A stretch of 64,000 nucleotides of DNA from Dromaius novaehollandiae (GCF_036370855.1 NC_088102.1:37919835-37983834), one strand, 5' to 3'; numbered from the stretch's first letter, positions 45,001 through 59,759 are shown. Program-made: numbers and translations. Notes: generated by a model not told the origin, from the letters alone.

Positions 45001-48000
45001 ATGTGTAATGTGTTAGTGTTAGGATCCAGATGAAGTTTCTCAGCTGAAACCGCTTCAGTAAAACTGACTGTTCCTTAGGGTAACTGTGCTGACGACTGGA
45101 GAGTAGACATTGTGTTGTCATTGCCACTCAAACTTTGGTGTGATATTCCAAGTTTTGACTGCAAAATTTCCTGGTTTTCCTGTGACTTACAAGGGAGGTG
45201 CATCAGGCTGGATTGTTACAAATTTCTACTTCTGTAACCTTTTCAACTTAATTTTCATCATGTATCTTACACCTGAGTCAGGGAAGGGACAGATGTGGCT
45301 TCCAGGGCAGCATATAGACATGCTGATATTGGTGCTGTACCGTGTACCCAATTAGAAGTTTTGCTGTGTTGGCTTTGTCATCTTAGTCTTGTCCTTTGAC
45401 AATGAATTCTGCTTTAGTACAAGGAGGAGGTTTTAGAATCATTCAGCTTTCCTACTCATCTGATTATTGAATGAAAAATTACTTTAATTTCTCCAATTAT
45501 CAGCTTCTCTTCATATCATTTAGTCCTAGACTCCTTTCTTTTTCTTCTCCTGCATTTTCATTTTCTTATGGAAAAAGATCCATTCTCAATATCTAGAATT
45601 CATACTACAAGCAACTTCTAGTTAGTGGTGTTCTGTGGAGCAATAATTGAAGTATCGCAACAGCAGGGAAGCCAGCCAGTTTGGAGATAAAAGTACAGAG
45701 AATATTTCAGGCTGTTCTCTGCCAGAATCAATGATGTAAAACATCATGATGGTGTGAATGTTAGCATCTATGGCAAATTATAGTAAATGATTTTTCTTCG
45801 GATAACTTCATAATTGTAACCTTATTTCCCAGAATGCTTCAGTATCAGGAAGTGTTACTAATGCAGTGTGTAGGTAAGGCTAGTGTTAAATTACTGATTT
45901 GTCTTCACCTCTAGTGGAAAACGACTTACCTGTGTAGTCTCTGTATGTGAGGGCAGCATACAGGAACATAATTTTGCTGAAGGGATACAAAGTGGTACTT
46001 ACACTTTAAAGTTCATATTTTTACATATATGAAAATGTTAATTCAAAAAAATACCTTATGCCCAGAGTATTGCGGTTCTTTTTATTCAAAGGATTAATAT
46101 AGTAAAACCTGTTAAAGACTCATTTCCTCAAGGTTTTTTTTTCTTTAACCCAAAGCAGAACTGCCAAATACACAGCTTACACTCTTAGATAAGCTTAATT
46201 ATGGGAATTTTTGGCTCTATGGTTTTGAATTTAATAGTGGTTTATCTTCAGTTGGATGGCATCAGCGCGTTCTTATGAAGCTTAAACTTCTAATAGCTTT
46301 GTTCCGAAGGAATCTATACTATGACTTTTTTGGAATGAAACTTAACAATGATTACTGAAGACTGCTACCTAAAGTGGCTGTATATTGACTTCATTTTAAG
46401 TTTGTCAACAGGATTATTTTTGTGAACACTGAGTTTTTACTTTCTGATTCAGAAGTACCTAAGGAGTAAGAGTTTTACATACTGGCATAACAATAAAGGT
46501 GTGGGGATGGTGTTTTCTTTTTCTTTTGGCAGGGGAGGAAGGTGAGAAGGAGTACGGATTCGGGGTTTTTTTGTTATTTTTTAAGAGATTTAAACTGTGT
46601 TGGTGTAACACACATAAACATGTTCGCATTGCTGGTATGTAGAACTTAAACAAATACCAGGAGATTAAGTTTGTACAAGGGGTTGGGTGTGTGATTGATT
46701 TCTCAAAGTATTGCTCAATAACTTTTTCAAATATATTCTTAATGTTTAATGCCCTTTTGTGTAATACCGATACAGCTTACTTCATTGAGTGGTGAAATGC
46801 AAAGATATCCTGCGTTCACAACTTGGAGCTGTTCTTTCCTTCTTCACGTTTTCCTATTATGAAATACCTGAATTGCTCAGATCTAACAATGGCACCAAGA
46901 GGAAAACTTTGTCTCTTATGTAAATGATTCATTGTCCTGCATCCATTCAGTTTTGATTTAACTTAATTTTTATGCTCAATCGTTTCACGTAGAAGCAATG
47001 TCCAAATATGTAATGCCTTGTCTGCTTTTCTGTTGAGAAACTTGTTTCAGTTGTTACGACAGTGAAAGGTATGTGTGAAAGGTAAACTGAGGCAAATTAG
47101 TGAATTTTGACTTTGTTCAGAAAACTAGGAGAACAAACTGGCCATTCCTGAATTGCAATTTCTGTTTTTCTCTTGCTGTAAAAATTTTCATTGCTGGTTG
47201 ATAATTATTGCAGTGGATAAATAGTAGGCATACGTGTGTATGGTGCTAGATTTAGTTGTCAAACATTTCGGAAGGTTTTAATGATTGGGCAAATGTTATA
47301 CTTCTGTGAGAGAGTGATTGTGTTCTAGTTAATATAAGTAAATGTAAAGTATAGATTAACATACCTTTCATCGTTTATCCATTTCACTGGCACAGAATAT
47401 TCAAGATGAATAATGAGAAATTTTTGTATAAGGAACAGAAATTCAGTCTTCAGCTTTCAACTCTCAAATCGAGGGTGAGAAGAAAGCTTACAGATGTTGC
47501 CAAAAAAGGAAAAGTTTGTTTTTAAACACGGGTTTTCAACACTACTCTTTGAGGAATCATCTTCAGCTTGATTAGTGTAAGGAATTGAGAGGAAATACTT
47601 AGTCGATTACACTAGAAGAGTAGTTCCACAATGCAGAGCAGAGATGTTTCTCCTGAATTCTGCCTTTCAAGTTGTTCAATCTTTGTTCCTTAGAGCTGGT
47701 TTGAGAGTGCTGTGGAGGGACCTGAATCATTTAGCTTAACAGTGTTTTTTGCTGATTTCTATAGTGATGTTTTATATTTTAGTTCAACAGCTCCATTGAT
47801 GAGTTAGTTTTCTGTGCAGGACTATTGCACCAATACATATGAAGTTAGTTTGTAACTCTGAGCTATCGTATGGGAGTGGATCTTGTGTTTCTTTTTGAGT
47901 TTATCACAATTTCCTAATGTTTTGTGAATAAAAACATCTGCTTTAAGAAGGCTTCAGAAACTGAATATAGTTTCTTTGCCTTAGCAAAGGAGTTGAGCTA

Positions 48001-51000
48001 TGAAAGAGCCATGCAGCCATAGTGTTTATGTTTTTGCATAGGGTTTGCAGAAGTGGGTATGTTTCCATCAGGGCTTTATCTCAGTTTGCCTGATTGTTAA
48101 AATTAGGCCCAAGAGTCCATTTGCATTTAATAGAAGAGAAGAAGAAACTGTTTTTATAAGGTACAAAAGGCCTCAAATGTTAGGTTTTTATAGCTTTTGT
48201 GAAGCTTTCCCATGTATTTTTATTATGGAGTCTAATAATGCAGATTATTTACAGAGCATACTGTTTCCACATCTTACAGTGGAATTTTGCTAATACTTTC
48301 TCTAAAAATATTTTTCTACAGGTTTTCTTCATGACCTGTGTTTCAGGTTACTAGGCACTCTGAGTTTGTTTGGTATTCTTGCCTTATAGTGTGATCAAAA
48401 AAAACAGGCATGTAATATAGTTTTCCTGTGTTAGCAGGGGTTTCTGTCTGCTTTCTCTAACACTACAACTACGCATAGTAACAGTCCTGAAATGAGCATC
48501 GTAGACCAGACTGTAACATTCGGAGCATGGCTAGCATGCCTCGCTTAGGGCATCCTGCAGAAAAAAGCAAGTCATGTTAATTAGAAAAGGAAACTTCAGG
48601 GGGCTGTGGTTATGAAGTAAAAATCTTTCAGAGGAAAACTTCTGAAATTTATGCAGCAAGTTGTTTGTGATTTTACTCAGTGGTTCTGTCGCCATATCTC
48701 AGATCAGTGTGGGAATGAAAAACTGTTGTGACATCGCAGACCTGGAGGTCTAAAACAGTTTATGTGATTTTTCCTGTAAATAACTTGGGCAGATCATAGT
48801 AAAAGAGCTCAAATGAAGTCTTGTTCAGAGTTTGTGGTGCACGAGTGACTGAGCTCTGTTAGATCATCAGTCATAGTTTTGTATTTTCTGTTCTAAGTTT
48901 CAGAATTTCGCTGTTCTGAAGTCTTCGGTTTTGTGGTCAGAAAAAAATGTCAGTAGAAAATCTTATTTTTTATTTTTGAGGTCACTGACTAATATGACTA
49001 ATGACTGACAGGGCTAATCAGGTTAAAGCATTAAAGACAGTAATTTTTGAAAAATCACTGTGCTCTCACCCATTCAGATAATATTGCCAAAAAAGTTGGA
49101 AGGACAGTCCTGAGCGGGCAGCCTTGTAACAGAGGATAGCACGTGTGTCTGTTGTTTAATAGAGATTGTGAGTGAGACCTTGCTCTTTGTATTTGCAGAG
49201 CCTGTAGCTCAGTCATGTAAAGTTGAAAGCCTTCATCCCTATATCTTGCCTCTTCGAAGACTGCTGAACTAGGTAGTTAACAGTTAAGAATTTTTGGATG
49301 AAATCCTGCAGGGAATGTGTGTCTTTGCCTTTTCTTTAAATGATGTTTCAAAATGTGTATGCCAGATTCACTAGGTACAAAGGAAGAAATTTTTCTTTCT
49401 CCGGAGTATTGTATATATGACTGAAGAACAACTTACTGTGGAGAAGTAAACTAATGCCATTTTATATTATTTTGAATGTCAGATGAGATGTAAGTTATGG
49501 AACACTGTATCTTGAATTTAATTTGGAATTAGGTATAGTTTTGATTCCATCTCCTCTCTGAAAGTGGCATTTACATATTAGTACGCATGAGTATTTACTT
49601 TTAATACTGTTTTGCATAGTGAAGCAGTGCCAAGCATTGGCATTAAAAAATGTTAAAAAAAAAAAAAGTGGGGATTAGAGCAAGACTAGGGCACAGGAGT
49701 CCAGAACGGAATGTACACAACTTAAAAAACCAAAAACCACCTTACTAGAGAGCTGAAATAGCAGCAGTACTTTTAATTTCACAGAGAATATGACCACAGT
49801 TTCAAACAAGAGGAGGCATGTTTACTTCTTAGACAATGAAGTCTGAAGTCTTAACTGTCTGTGGATAGGTGATAAGAAGCGACTGTCTTGTTATCATGCT
49901 TCTGGCTGTCCTCTGAGATCTGTTAACATGTCCTGGAATTCTAGGAATTTCTTCACTCTTCATTTGTTATCCTTTAAGGTTTTCTAAACGTCTGGAGTAA
50001 ATGCTAAGTAAAGGTAGTTCTTTCTTTCACTGTTGCATCATCTTTTTACTGCAGCTGCTAGACATCCGCGTTGTCATCCACTCTCATCTCTACGAAATAT
50101 ATACAAGTTTCTTGTAGAGCAGGGTTTGATGGCGTTAAAGATATCATCAGAGCTGTGTATTCAGCTGTATGCATAGTTCTGGCCTATTACTCTAAGCTAT
50201 CAGAGGATGCTATGATCATAAATATGTTCTGTTTTGGGGGTCCTGTGGGTGTTGGACTACTTAATGAGCTGTAATCTTGATCATTTCCATGGGCTACTTT
50301 TTGAAATGGCATGTGTTTCTTTATTTTTTCTCTAATCGGTGTAGAGACTGCCCTCTGCTGTATTGTTCACCTAAAGAAGAATTTAGCTCTTAAGTGCTGA
50401 GAGTTGTTGGTAAGTGATCAAAAGGGGTTAGGCTAGGTAAGAGCTTTACTGATGACACAGGATAGCAAAATATAAACAAAACTCAAATAGTATTTTATTG
50501 CATTTAAAAATGATCTTGGCAAAAGTGTAAGTTTTCTGTCTAGATGTATCTTGATCCCTGCTTCTGGTATGTTTCTGTTGTCATTGCCTCTCCCCGCAGC
50601 ATCTGCAGTCACCTCAGCTAGAAGTTTCTACCCCTCATGTCTTTTTATTTGGTGTAAAAATTACAAAATAAACAATACTGATGTGTAAGCGCCATGGTAT
50701 ATTTAAAACAAAGGCAACTATCACCATATAAACTAGGATGTTTACTGCTAGTGTTGTCAACAATTGTTTTTTATCTTGGTCAAACTGAGAAATATTTTAA
50801 TTATTAGTAGAACTGAGACAAAAGTATTTATACCACAGTGGGAAGTCAGATATGTTAAGACTGAAGCTTCTTGTTCAGTGGTTTTGCTTGACCTGTGCTA
50901 TCACCTTTAAGAGATTAGTGTCTCGACAGTGAGCTCCTTTAATCACAGATTGTTGCTAATAGCACATGCAAGATGTGGTTTGCACAGAGAATAAGAATTT

Positions 51001-51339
51001 AGACAAGATTTAAGTGTTCCCCACCACCACCAATTGTGAATGCTGTATTATATCTTTTTTAAAAAAATCACCTGTTCGATTTCTTGAAGTTTGGATTGTG
51101 CTTATTTTAATGAGCATTAATTTCTGCAGACTGAACATAGCTAAAATGTATTATTAAAAGTAATCTGCTGTGGTGTATCCTATATATCTCTTAAACTTGT
51201 TTCACTCACCTGAGTCATCGAGGCTTTGAGTCTTTTCAAATGATTGACATAAGGAGAACAGATAGTATATATACTCTTCTTTAGAGGTTTTATTGGCATC
51301 GTTACTGCTACTTACTATGTGATTTTAGTCATCTGATGA

Positions 51340-51695
51340 CTGAACTCGGTGCAGCCCCCCCAAAAAGGTGGTTTCCGGCTCCCCGTTCGAGTAATCATCT
51401 CGATTTCTAACAGGGTTAGAAGACTGGCCGCCACCGTGTCAAAACCTCGGGGGAAGAAGCCGAGGGAGTCGAGGAGAGGCATCGCTAACATATGATGTAA
51501 GTCCTTCAGCTCTGTGCATGAACTCCGCGCGCTGACAAAGCCGTCGCCATGGGAACCGGCCGGCCGCTGCGGAGAATGCCGCCGGAATGCTGGTCGGAGC
51601 TCGGCGAGGAGCCCCAAGGGGCGCCGGGCAGAGGGCGAAACCGGGGGAGAAGCATCACCCCGCCGGGCCGGATGAGGGCCTCGTCTCTTATTTTG
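51340..51695. other. Isolated CpG-rich block inside PALS1 intron 2
   Basis: About 350 bp with two to three dozen CpG dinucleotides (for example CCGGCCGGCCGCTGCGG and CCCCGCCGGGCCGG) set in AT-rich intron. The minus strand is open for 130 codons (51315-51707) and the plus strand is also open for about 50 codons, so the open frames may simply reflect composition. A perfect plus-strand donor, GAT|GTAAGT (gt at 51497), lies inside. On the minus strand ATGGCGACGG occurs with a fair start context. I do not recognise a protein or repeat. Candidates are an alternative PALS1 first exon and promoter, a promoter of an antisense RNA, or a GC-rich retrocopy. Confidence 0.5.
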
Positions 51696-54600
51696 CACAC
51701 TTGGCAATGAATAAGTGGTATGAATAAGTTTTGATAGTGATTGTGGTGAATAAGAGTTAGAAATCTTGCATTTCTGCTTTCAGTTTTGAGGCACTGAAAA
51801 TTGTTTATCCAAACTCCAGTGCCTGTCTTGCTGGACTAGCTGAATTAAACCTGCCTCTTTTAAAAATGTGTCTAGTAGCCTGACTTGTGACTAAAAGTTA
51901 CAACAGTGGCTGAAATGAGGATAAAGTGTTGTATTAAACTGAAAATTTAAATAAAACTTAACCTTTGGATGTACCTCGGAAAGCAATTGATGCTTCTCAG
52001 TAAAAGAGGTTAAAATCCACTCTTGTCTGCCAGGTGCACATACACAGTGAAATTACTGTATACACATACATAGATATAGTATATACCAAGAAACTACAAA
52101 TGTATCTTGCATATATTTTTACTGCAAAGGTGCAGTTGCTGAAGAGAGCAATATATTGATCTGAGTTGTGCAGCTGTTGGGTGATGTGATTTTTATAGTC
52201 TTACTGGTCCACGTTTTCTGCAGGAAATACTTTGTTCGTATCTGTTCTCTAACCAGTAGCCCCTTAATCTTTTCAGATTGCTAGTGAAGGCAGACTGGCC
52301 AGTACTTGAGCTGTGACTCTTTTGATTGCTGTCACTGAATCAACAGATAAAATAAAACTGAATTCATGTCTTAAATAGATCACAGTTCTTAAATGTAATA
52401 CCAGTGTGGTACAAAAATATGTTTGATTTCCCAGTCTTTGCATGTCATACGATTTGTTTATACAATTTATGAAAGCAGAATCTAATCCTACTGTCTGAAA
52501 TTTCAGTTTGACCAATTTCTCTGCATTTTAATGTTGCCAGTTAACATTCTTATTTCTCTTGTACAAATGTAACTTAGAAAACACTTAACAATGAAAATTA
52601 CTTTCCTTTTGAGGGTTTAGGCCTTTTTGTTGTTGCTCCACAGATCTTGCACATTTAAGTGAGAATGGAATGTTAAAACCTCTTGGCCTGCCTGAAAGCC
52701 CTTTGAAATACACGTTGAACTGAGTTACTGTGCTTGACGGGTTTTCTAATGAGCACTGGTCTGAAGTGATTAGAAATACGAGTCAGATGGGTATGAAAGG
52801 AAACATTTTCTTCCAATCCTAAGACTATGCTGATGGCATCTAATTAGAGAAAATCATAGAAAATACTAACTTTTGACTTAAAAGTCACTGTCTTGAATGT
52901 ATTCCAAAGTTAAGGTAAAGACAATTTTTTTTTTGTACCATAGAATTTTTGAAATTAAAAATGGTATCAAGAAGTCATAGATCTTGTAACTTTTAACTGC
53001 TTTTGAAAACATCAGGGTGTTCCAGGTTCTACCAATTGTTTCAGGTAGTTTTCTATTAAGCTCCCTATTGGATATCTGTGACGTTGTTTCTCCTATTAAT
53101 TCCAATCTTTAATTCTCATCAACTGGGGGTTAATGTTATGCTGTGAAGAATTGTTTGTATTGTTGAAGAAACAAATGATGCTTGACAGATGATGCAGTGA
53201 AAGCAGGAAAATTTTGGGTTTGGTGCACTCAGCTTGCATTTATGACATTATTGGGAACATACTACTTTATGATAGCTTGTGCTTATAGTATTGCTTTTTG
53301 ATGACTTAAGTGTTGCTTGCTTAAAGTCTGAAGCAACGAATAAAAATACCAGAATACCCACTATTAGATGAGCCATTAATAATACATGGTAGAGATCTCT
53401 AGCATAGTTTTATGCTAGTATTTCGTCAGTAATTTAGACATCAGGAAGCATCTAGTATGTGATTTAATCAAACTATTTTAATTTACTTCAACAGCCTAGT
53501 CTTCCTCTCCTAACTTTTTTATTGAGTATTTTAATATACCATATCTGTCATGTTCTTAGTGTATGGCGCTCAGCTAATGATAGACTCCTTTGCAACCTGC
53601 CTGATGTTAAATATGTATTACTTCTGCTCATAATGTATTTACGGATGTAGGTTGGGCTTTCTTACTCAAGTGTGCCAAAATTCATGACATTCAGTTGGAT
53701 CTGAGCACTGAACTTCCTTGCACTCATTCAGAATTTGCAGCTTTAATGAATTTTAAAAAGGGAACTATCAGGTCTAATCATACTTGCAGCACTGAAAGAA
53801 TTTTAAACACCATCAAAATTAACACACAACCTCAGCCTCAAGAAAATGTCATTTTTACTCTTCAGAAACTGCTGAAATAAAACAAATTTAGTTTTACTGT
53901 ACAGAATTTAGTTGCTGAGGCATTTAGGATTGCTGTATGCAGCAGATAACTATCCCCGGAAAGCGAGTGAAAACTTAAAACACCTTATAGCACTTCCCTT
54001 CTGTTTCTGTCCCTGTCAGTATGTGTTTTATATTAGCATTTGTCTTGCACACCAAGATGACTGCATTTTTGTACGCTTGTCCTTTTACTGATAGAGCTTT
54101 TGGGGACTGTGCTTTGTTCATTGTGTTCAGGACTGTTAGATTATGGAAGCCTGGCATTGTTAGGGTTCAGTATGAAGAATAATGCGTAGTTTGTAAAGTA
54201 CAGTATTTGTGGGAATGGTAACTGTAGTTAACAAGACATAGCTGCATTTTTTTCTTTAATTATGCTGGTTTGAGCTTGCATTGGAAGTATGGTTTGTTTG
54301 CTGTTCATAACTGCTTCACAATGAAGTTTTTGTATGATGCCTGATGATCAGAGTAGTTAAAATGCTGTCTTGATCGCTGTACTTATGCTAGCAGTTTGTA
54401 CAAATCCTCCTCTGCAGAGTAAGAACCTGAACAGTAAAAGTAATCTGCAAAGAAGAGACTTTCACATGTGCTGTTCAGGACCATATTGGTCAGACTCGTG
54501 GTATGAAGTTGGGCAGAAGACAGTCATAAATCCAGCTTGTTTGAAAAGATCCACTTGTTACGTGGCAACACTGAGGTCCTGCTATTAGATATTGACAGTT

Positions 54601-57600
54601 CAAAGGGGACATTCAGAGCTGCAGTTTAGCCCTATTAAACTTCAGGCACCCAAACGCTGTAACACAGACTACCTAAAGAGCATAAAAGCTGCTAGCATCA
54701 ACTGAGTTTTAAAGTGAAAATAAATTGTTAATTCTGTATATTATTCTGTATGTTTTACATACAATACAGTAAAAGTCAGTATTAATGAATGTTTGTAATT
54801 TGTCTCCCCCTTAGTATAAGATTTTAATGGAACAAAATAAGCTCTTTTGTGGCTTAAAAGTTGGTTTATCAGATGATCCATAGCTGGCAGAGAACAGACT
54901 TGTTAAAATTTTTTTTTTTTTTGGTACTGCCTCAGGATTTTTACAATTACAAAACAAACACCTTGAGAAACGAAAGCCAACAAAACTGTTTCTATAATTA
55001 TTTATTGCAAGTCTTTTGATGCCATGCTTGGTGGTTGGAATAAAAATTTATATTCTTGGTATCTGTCTCAGGCTGATTACTTTTTGTTTTTTAAACACCA
55101 CCTTGGTGACAAATAGCTCCACTACACCTTAATTGAGAACTAGGTTAACATTTTACCAGTGTCAGATATCTTAAATTTTAAATTGCTTGAGGACTGTTAT
55201 AGGGAGGAGCTCTAGAGCTGATCTGAAGGTTCTTCCTTATGTACTTATTTGGTTCATTGGAATTGGACAGTAGCATTTTTCCAAAACTGATGGAGATGAG
55301 GATTTGTGGTGTCTGAAGTAGACTTCAGAAAGCAGAAAGAAAATGGGCTTAGGTTCAGGAGGGTTCAACTATTATCACAAGTTCTTTGATTACTGGAAGC
55401 TACTCCAGCTTTCCAGACTTGCAACATCCCTGTGCTCTTACAGATTATCAACTAATTACAGTCGGGAGGAGGTGTTTGAACGTTATTTTTTTCTTTTGTT
55501 GGGTGATTTTTGGAGTTTTGGGGGGTTTTGGTGTGTGTATGTGTGGTTTGTTCTTGTTGTTGGGTTTTTTTGTAACCTCAGATTCTAGACTGCCTGATAG
55601 TGATCTTTCATATCATCTTTTGGGTATTCTGGGTACGATTATTTTGTCTGCACTCACTGCTTATTGCTTGCCTCAGACATCTCTTTTTCTGGGATATCAA
55701 AATCACTTTCTATTTAAAATGTTCATAAGACTCTGAATTTTGATGACAGTTTCCTGAATATTGCAGTTAGTAAAGTGCAACTGCAGAAGAGTCCGAAGTT
55801 CACCTAGCTTTCGGTTTCTTTCTTAACAGACCTAAATAATCTGGATGTTACTGGAAGTGAGCAGCTATTGTTCCAGACCACTTAAATGTCTCAGTTACTC
55901 TGAAGAGTCTGTATACTGTTTGCATCTTGCATGGTGCTTATCCTGAAAATAAAGGCAATAATATTAACAGTTACCTCAGATTATATTTTTAGTCCATGGT
56001 CTTCAGTGCTTATTTCCAGGCTAAAGGGGTTTAAAAATTTCTCATTCTGTGTAAAGATACATCCATTTTGTTGTGTCCTTCTAACTTAACCTCAAAACAA
56101 GCTCTTCGCCTTAGATAGCTAACACTTTTACATTTGAGAGAGGAAATGTAACCAATCATACTTTAAACATTTTTGCCCAGTTATTAAATAGTGGCCAGGA
56201 ACTTCTTTTTTTGAAGTATAGATTCTTTACTGAGTGTGATATACTTAGCTTACGCGTTAATAAGTAATAAAAAGGTATCTTTAAAATCACATTTTATTTT
56301 TTAGATATCCTTAGTGTTTTTGACCCAGTGCTGAGTAAACGGACATTAAACTGTTTAGACACCTCAGTTAAATCAGTGCTTTTTGCAGTTTTGTTTTATG
56401 AATGAGGCTTCCTTTTGTTTGGATTGGTAATTCTGCACGATGAAATTGCCTTTACAGAAGGACCTCTTTTTCTGAAGATCATTTTGCTAAACTGCCGTCT
56501 GCCTTTCTCTGAATTTCAGAGACTCCTTTTTTTGATACAGTACTTTCTATAAAACCCTTTCTGAATAACTTTGTTTTATGTCTTTAGAGAACTTGAATAC
56601 TTTCTTTGGAACATTTTCTTTTTTAGTTAGGCAATAATTGACAGTTGAGTGGACCCCAGTTTGCGTGCAGCTTTTGACTTTTTGTTGCCTGATTTTTTTT
56701 TTTATTTTTTTTTCCCCCTGAATGTGGGAGTATTGAGCACTGAAATCATTTTTGCGTATCAGTGCTTTTGGAAAAACAATTGAGTATCATTTAAAGGGAT
56801 AATAAAAGGAAACTTTCACTACCATAGAAATGCTTAGATAATTACTTTGTGGAAGATCTCGGCAATAACTGGCAGTAGTGACTAGATAGGAAACAAATGG
56901 AAAAATCTTTTTTGGTGTTGTATGTGTCTATATGCTATTCTTTCTTACAATGAAAAACTAGTTAGAATTGCAGACTAGCAGGAACTTGTGTAGGAGTTTC
57001 TGTTGCTGCTCCTCTAATACTGTGCTATTGATATTTAATTTTCAGCTTAATTACATCAGCAGCCTTCCCTTCCTCCTCCAAATGCAAACGTTCTGTTTAA
57101 GAAAGGGAAGATACTTTTTGTCTTGGTGCTTCCTGTGTTTCTGTAAAATAGAACTATGAAATATTTATAGTATTTCTTTTCCATCAGTAACTAAAAGAAA
57201 TATGTTAAAAAGGAACTTTAAAAATAGTAAGTGTAGTTGGTAATACTCTGATTACCTTGCACAACTATTTGTATTAATTTTATATCCTTTTGCATATTGG
57301 AGCATACTGGTGCATATTGGAGATAATGTTGTGTCAATGGATGTGTCTGATACAGAAAACTGAAAGAAAAAGGCAATGCAGCATAGGACACTTATGTGTG
57401 TTATATTTAAGAGTTGAGTGGTTGTACTTTTGGGGATATGTGAAATCATAATAGGGAATAAAGTGTAATGTCACTGCTTGACTATGGAAATTTATTATTG
57501 TTCATTCTCAAATATGTACACATGTTCACATACACGCAAAGATTTTTAGCCTTCTATTTAATACTCTGTGCTTTAATGCATATCTATAGAAAGTGTTAAG

Positions 57601-58332
57601 AGTAACTGCTAACCAGAACTCTCCAACCCATGTCCCAGGACTTTATCCCTACTTTAGATTTGTTTCAGTGCTTTTCCGAACTGCTGGTTTCTGAAGAACT
57701 GTACCCTAGATCTGTCTGCTCTTAAATCTCGGAAGCAATGTTTACATGAAAATGCCTCAACTTACAAACAATAAATGCAGATATTTGTACTTGAGTGTAA
57801 CTTTGTCAAACTTCTTTTGAATACGTTGTTTATAACCAGTTATTCACATTTAGCGCTTGTAGGATCATAGGCGTAGTTTGTGTTGGAATTTTAAGAATGG
57901 AATGATAAATTAAAACTGAGTGAGGACTTTCAGAAAACTGCTGATTTGCAGTTGTTTATGTTAAGTGCAAAATCTCTACTGGTTTGACATGGAAATAAAA
58001 GAAATTTTAGCATTAGTTTTAACAGTACTCTTTTCTAACACGGGCACATGAAGTTTACTGAAATGTGTTAATCAGATCTGTGTGGGTATTATAGTTCTTA
58101 GTAGGGGAAGAAGCTCTATGTAAATGTAGAGGAAAAAATCTCAGTGTTATAGCTGCAGACCTGAAGAACTCTTAGGTGTTTTCTTCTACATGCAGTTATT
58201 TAGTAAATTTTTTTTGCATATCTTTCACTAGATTTTCTTCCTGGATGTTTCTTCAACTGTCTTGTGATGGAGGGGAAATATTTTTGAAGTTATAATGGAT
58301 TTTATACCACATCATAACTGGCCTTATAGCAG

Positions 58333-58372
58333 CATTTGTGTTTGAAGAGAATACGCATAATTACAAATAATC
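58333..58372 (+). other. PALS1: PALS1 5'UTR part of the start-codon exon
   Basis: The likely acceptor is GGCCTTATAGCAG ending at 58332 (an alternative AG lies three bases earlier). The 40 nt before the ATG contain no upstream ATG. Confidence 0.65.
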
Positions 58373-58739
58373 ATGACAACTTCTCATATGAATGGACACA
58401 TCACAGAAGATTCTGACAGTGAAGCAAAAAATGTGGATCTTGCATGTCCTGAGGAACCTCAAAAGCACAGAGAAATGGCTGTTGATTGCCCTGGGGATTT
58501 GGGCTCCAGGATGATGCCCATGCGGCGGAGTGCTCAACTTGAGCGAATTCGTCAGCAGCAGGAGGACATGAGGCGCAGACGGGAAGAAGAGGGAAAGAAA
58601 CAAGAACTGGACCTTACTGCTTCCATGAGGCTTAAGAAACTGGCACAAATCCCTCCTAAAACTGGAATAGATAATCCAATATTTGATACGGAAGAAGGAA
58701 TTATTTTGGAGAGTCCTCATTGTACTGTGAAGACACTAG
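58373..58739 (+). CDS. PALS1: PALS1 (MPP5) first coding exon, residues 1-122
   Basis: PALS1 is a membrane-associated guanylate kinase that links Crumbs, PATJ and PAR6 at the apical junction of epithelia and sets apical-basal polarity. This exon starts [17 protein letters not shown], contains [16 protein letters not shown], the Arg/Glu-rich helix [19 protein letters not shown], and [10 protein letters not shown] with FDTEEGI, nearly identical to the known vertebrate N-terminus. The Val37-Asp38 pair needed for PAR6 binding in mammalian PALS1 is present at the same positions (MAVDCP). The donor is ACTAG|GTAGGT; the exon leaves one base (G) of the next codon, where the family has Glu. The two L27 domains, PDZ, SH3 and guanylate-kinase domains must lie downstream, outside the window, so the gene is partial here only because of the window edge. 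Confidence 0.97.
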
Positions 58740-59759
58740 GTAGGTAAAATACAATGAACATGCTAATAGAGTAAATACTTAGTTGAATACTAATATTATT
58801 TTAGGCCACTGAAAACCATTTCAGCTAATTCTGTTCAGATTTGAAATCTTCTGGTCCTTTGGATTTGGTTTCTTTCATTTAGCATCAGGCAGTGTGCCTC
58901 AGCAAATGGCTTTTTAAAAACTGCTCCATTTGGGAGTCAGAGAGACAACCTGTAGAACGCTAATAAATTCATTGGATGTCTCTATCCTCTTACAGTGGGG
59001 AAAACTGCAAGTACAACCAATTTCTATTATGTGTGATCAAACACATACCAGAATAAGTAATGAATAAACACTTGCTCTCCTTTAAATTCAGGGTGTTAAG
59101 AGTTTAATACTTTCAAGTGAAGGATGGTTTTGGTTTCTTCTTATCTTGGCTGCCTTGCATTATCAAATGTTGCCTAATAGAATTTGCCTTTTCTCTTAAA
59201 GTATTGGCGTTGACAGTGACTTATCTTGACTCTTACTTATATATGCAAAATACTTAATGAGGAGCTAAAGACACTGATGAAAATGTTTGAAATAAGTTAG
59301 TAATTTTTAAAGAAATAGATTCTGAAGTCCTTCATTTTGTAACTGTCGTTCCTTTTACTAAACTTAGTAGAAAAAGTTTCTAATCCTTCTTCTTCAAGCA
59401 GCAGTGTTTAGCTAAAATGCAGTGTGGCATTGGAGTGAAAATGAGGCACTGGGAATTTGAGAGTCCAGTTCAGTTTTTCAAATCTGTACCTGTTTTAAGA
59501 TCTACACTGCTTTGAAAAGTGCCTTTATTTTATTTTATTATTTATTTTTTTTTAAGGGCAGAGATCATACTTGAAATCCTTTTTGTGTTCTTTCCTGCTG
59601 GCTGGTATTTGAGAACACAGAATGAAAAATAGCTATCAATTTACTGCTTTCTCTCCTCCTCCCCTTCATCCTTAGTGTGCTTGAGCAACTTTTCTGCTAA
59701 AGGTACAGCTCTCTTTCCTAACCTCTGGTAATCCTTATGTTACACAGATCCCTCTTTAG

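Larger units (their letters stand above)
36457..58332 (+). other. PALS1: PALS1 intron 2 (about 22 kb)
   Basis: Long AT-rich intron. Recognised contents are a CR1 3' end (39.1-39.8 kb), a hairpin palindrome (38.90-38.93 kb), a T/C microsatellite (42.03-42.08 kb) and an isolated CpG-rich block (51.34-51.69 kb), each listed separately. The remaining short frames on both strands have no recognisable domain. If the candidate exon at 36393 is wrong, this and the preceding intron are one. Confidence 0.6.
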
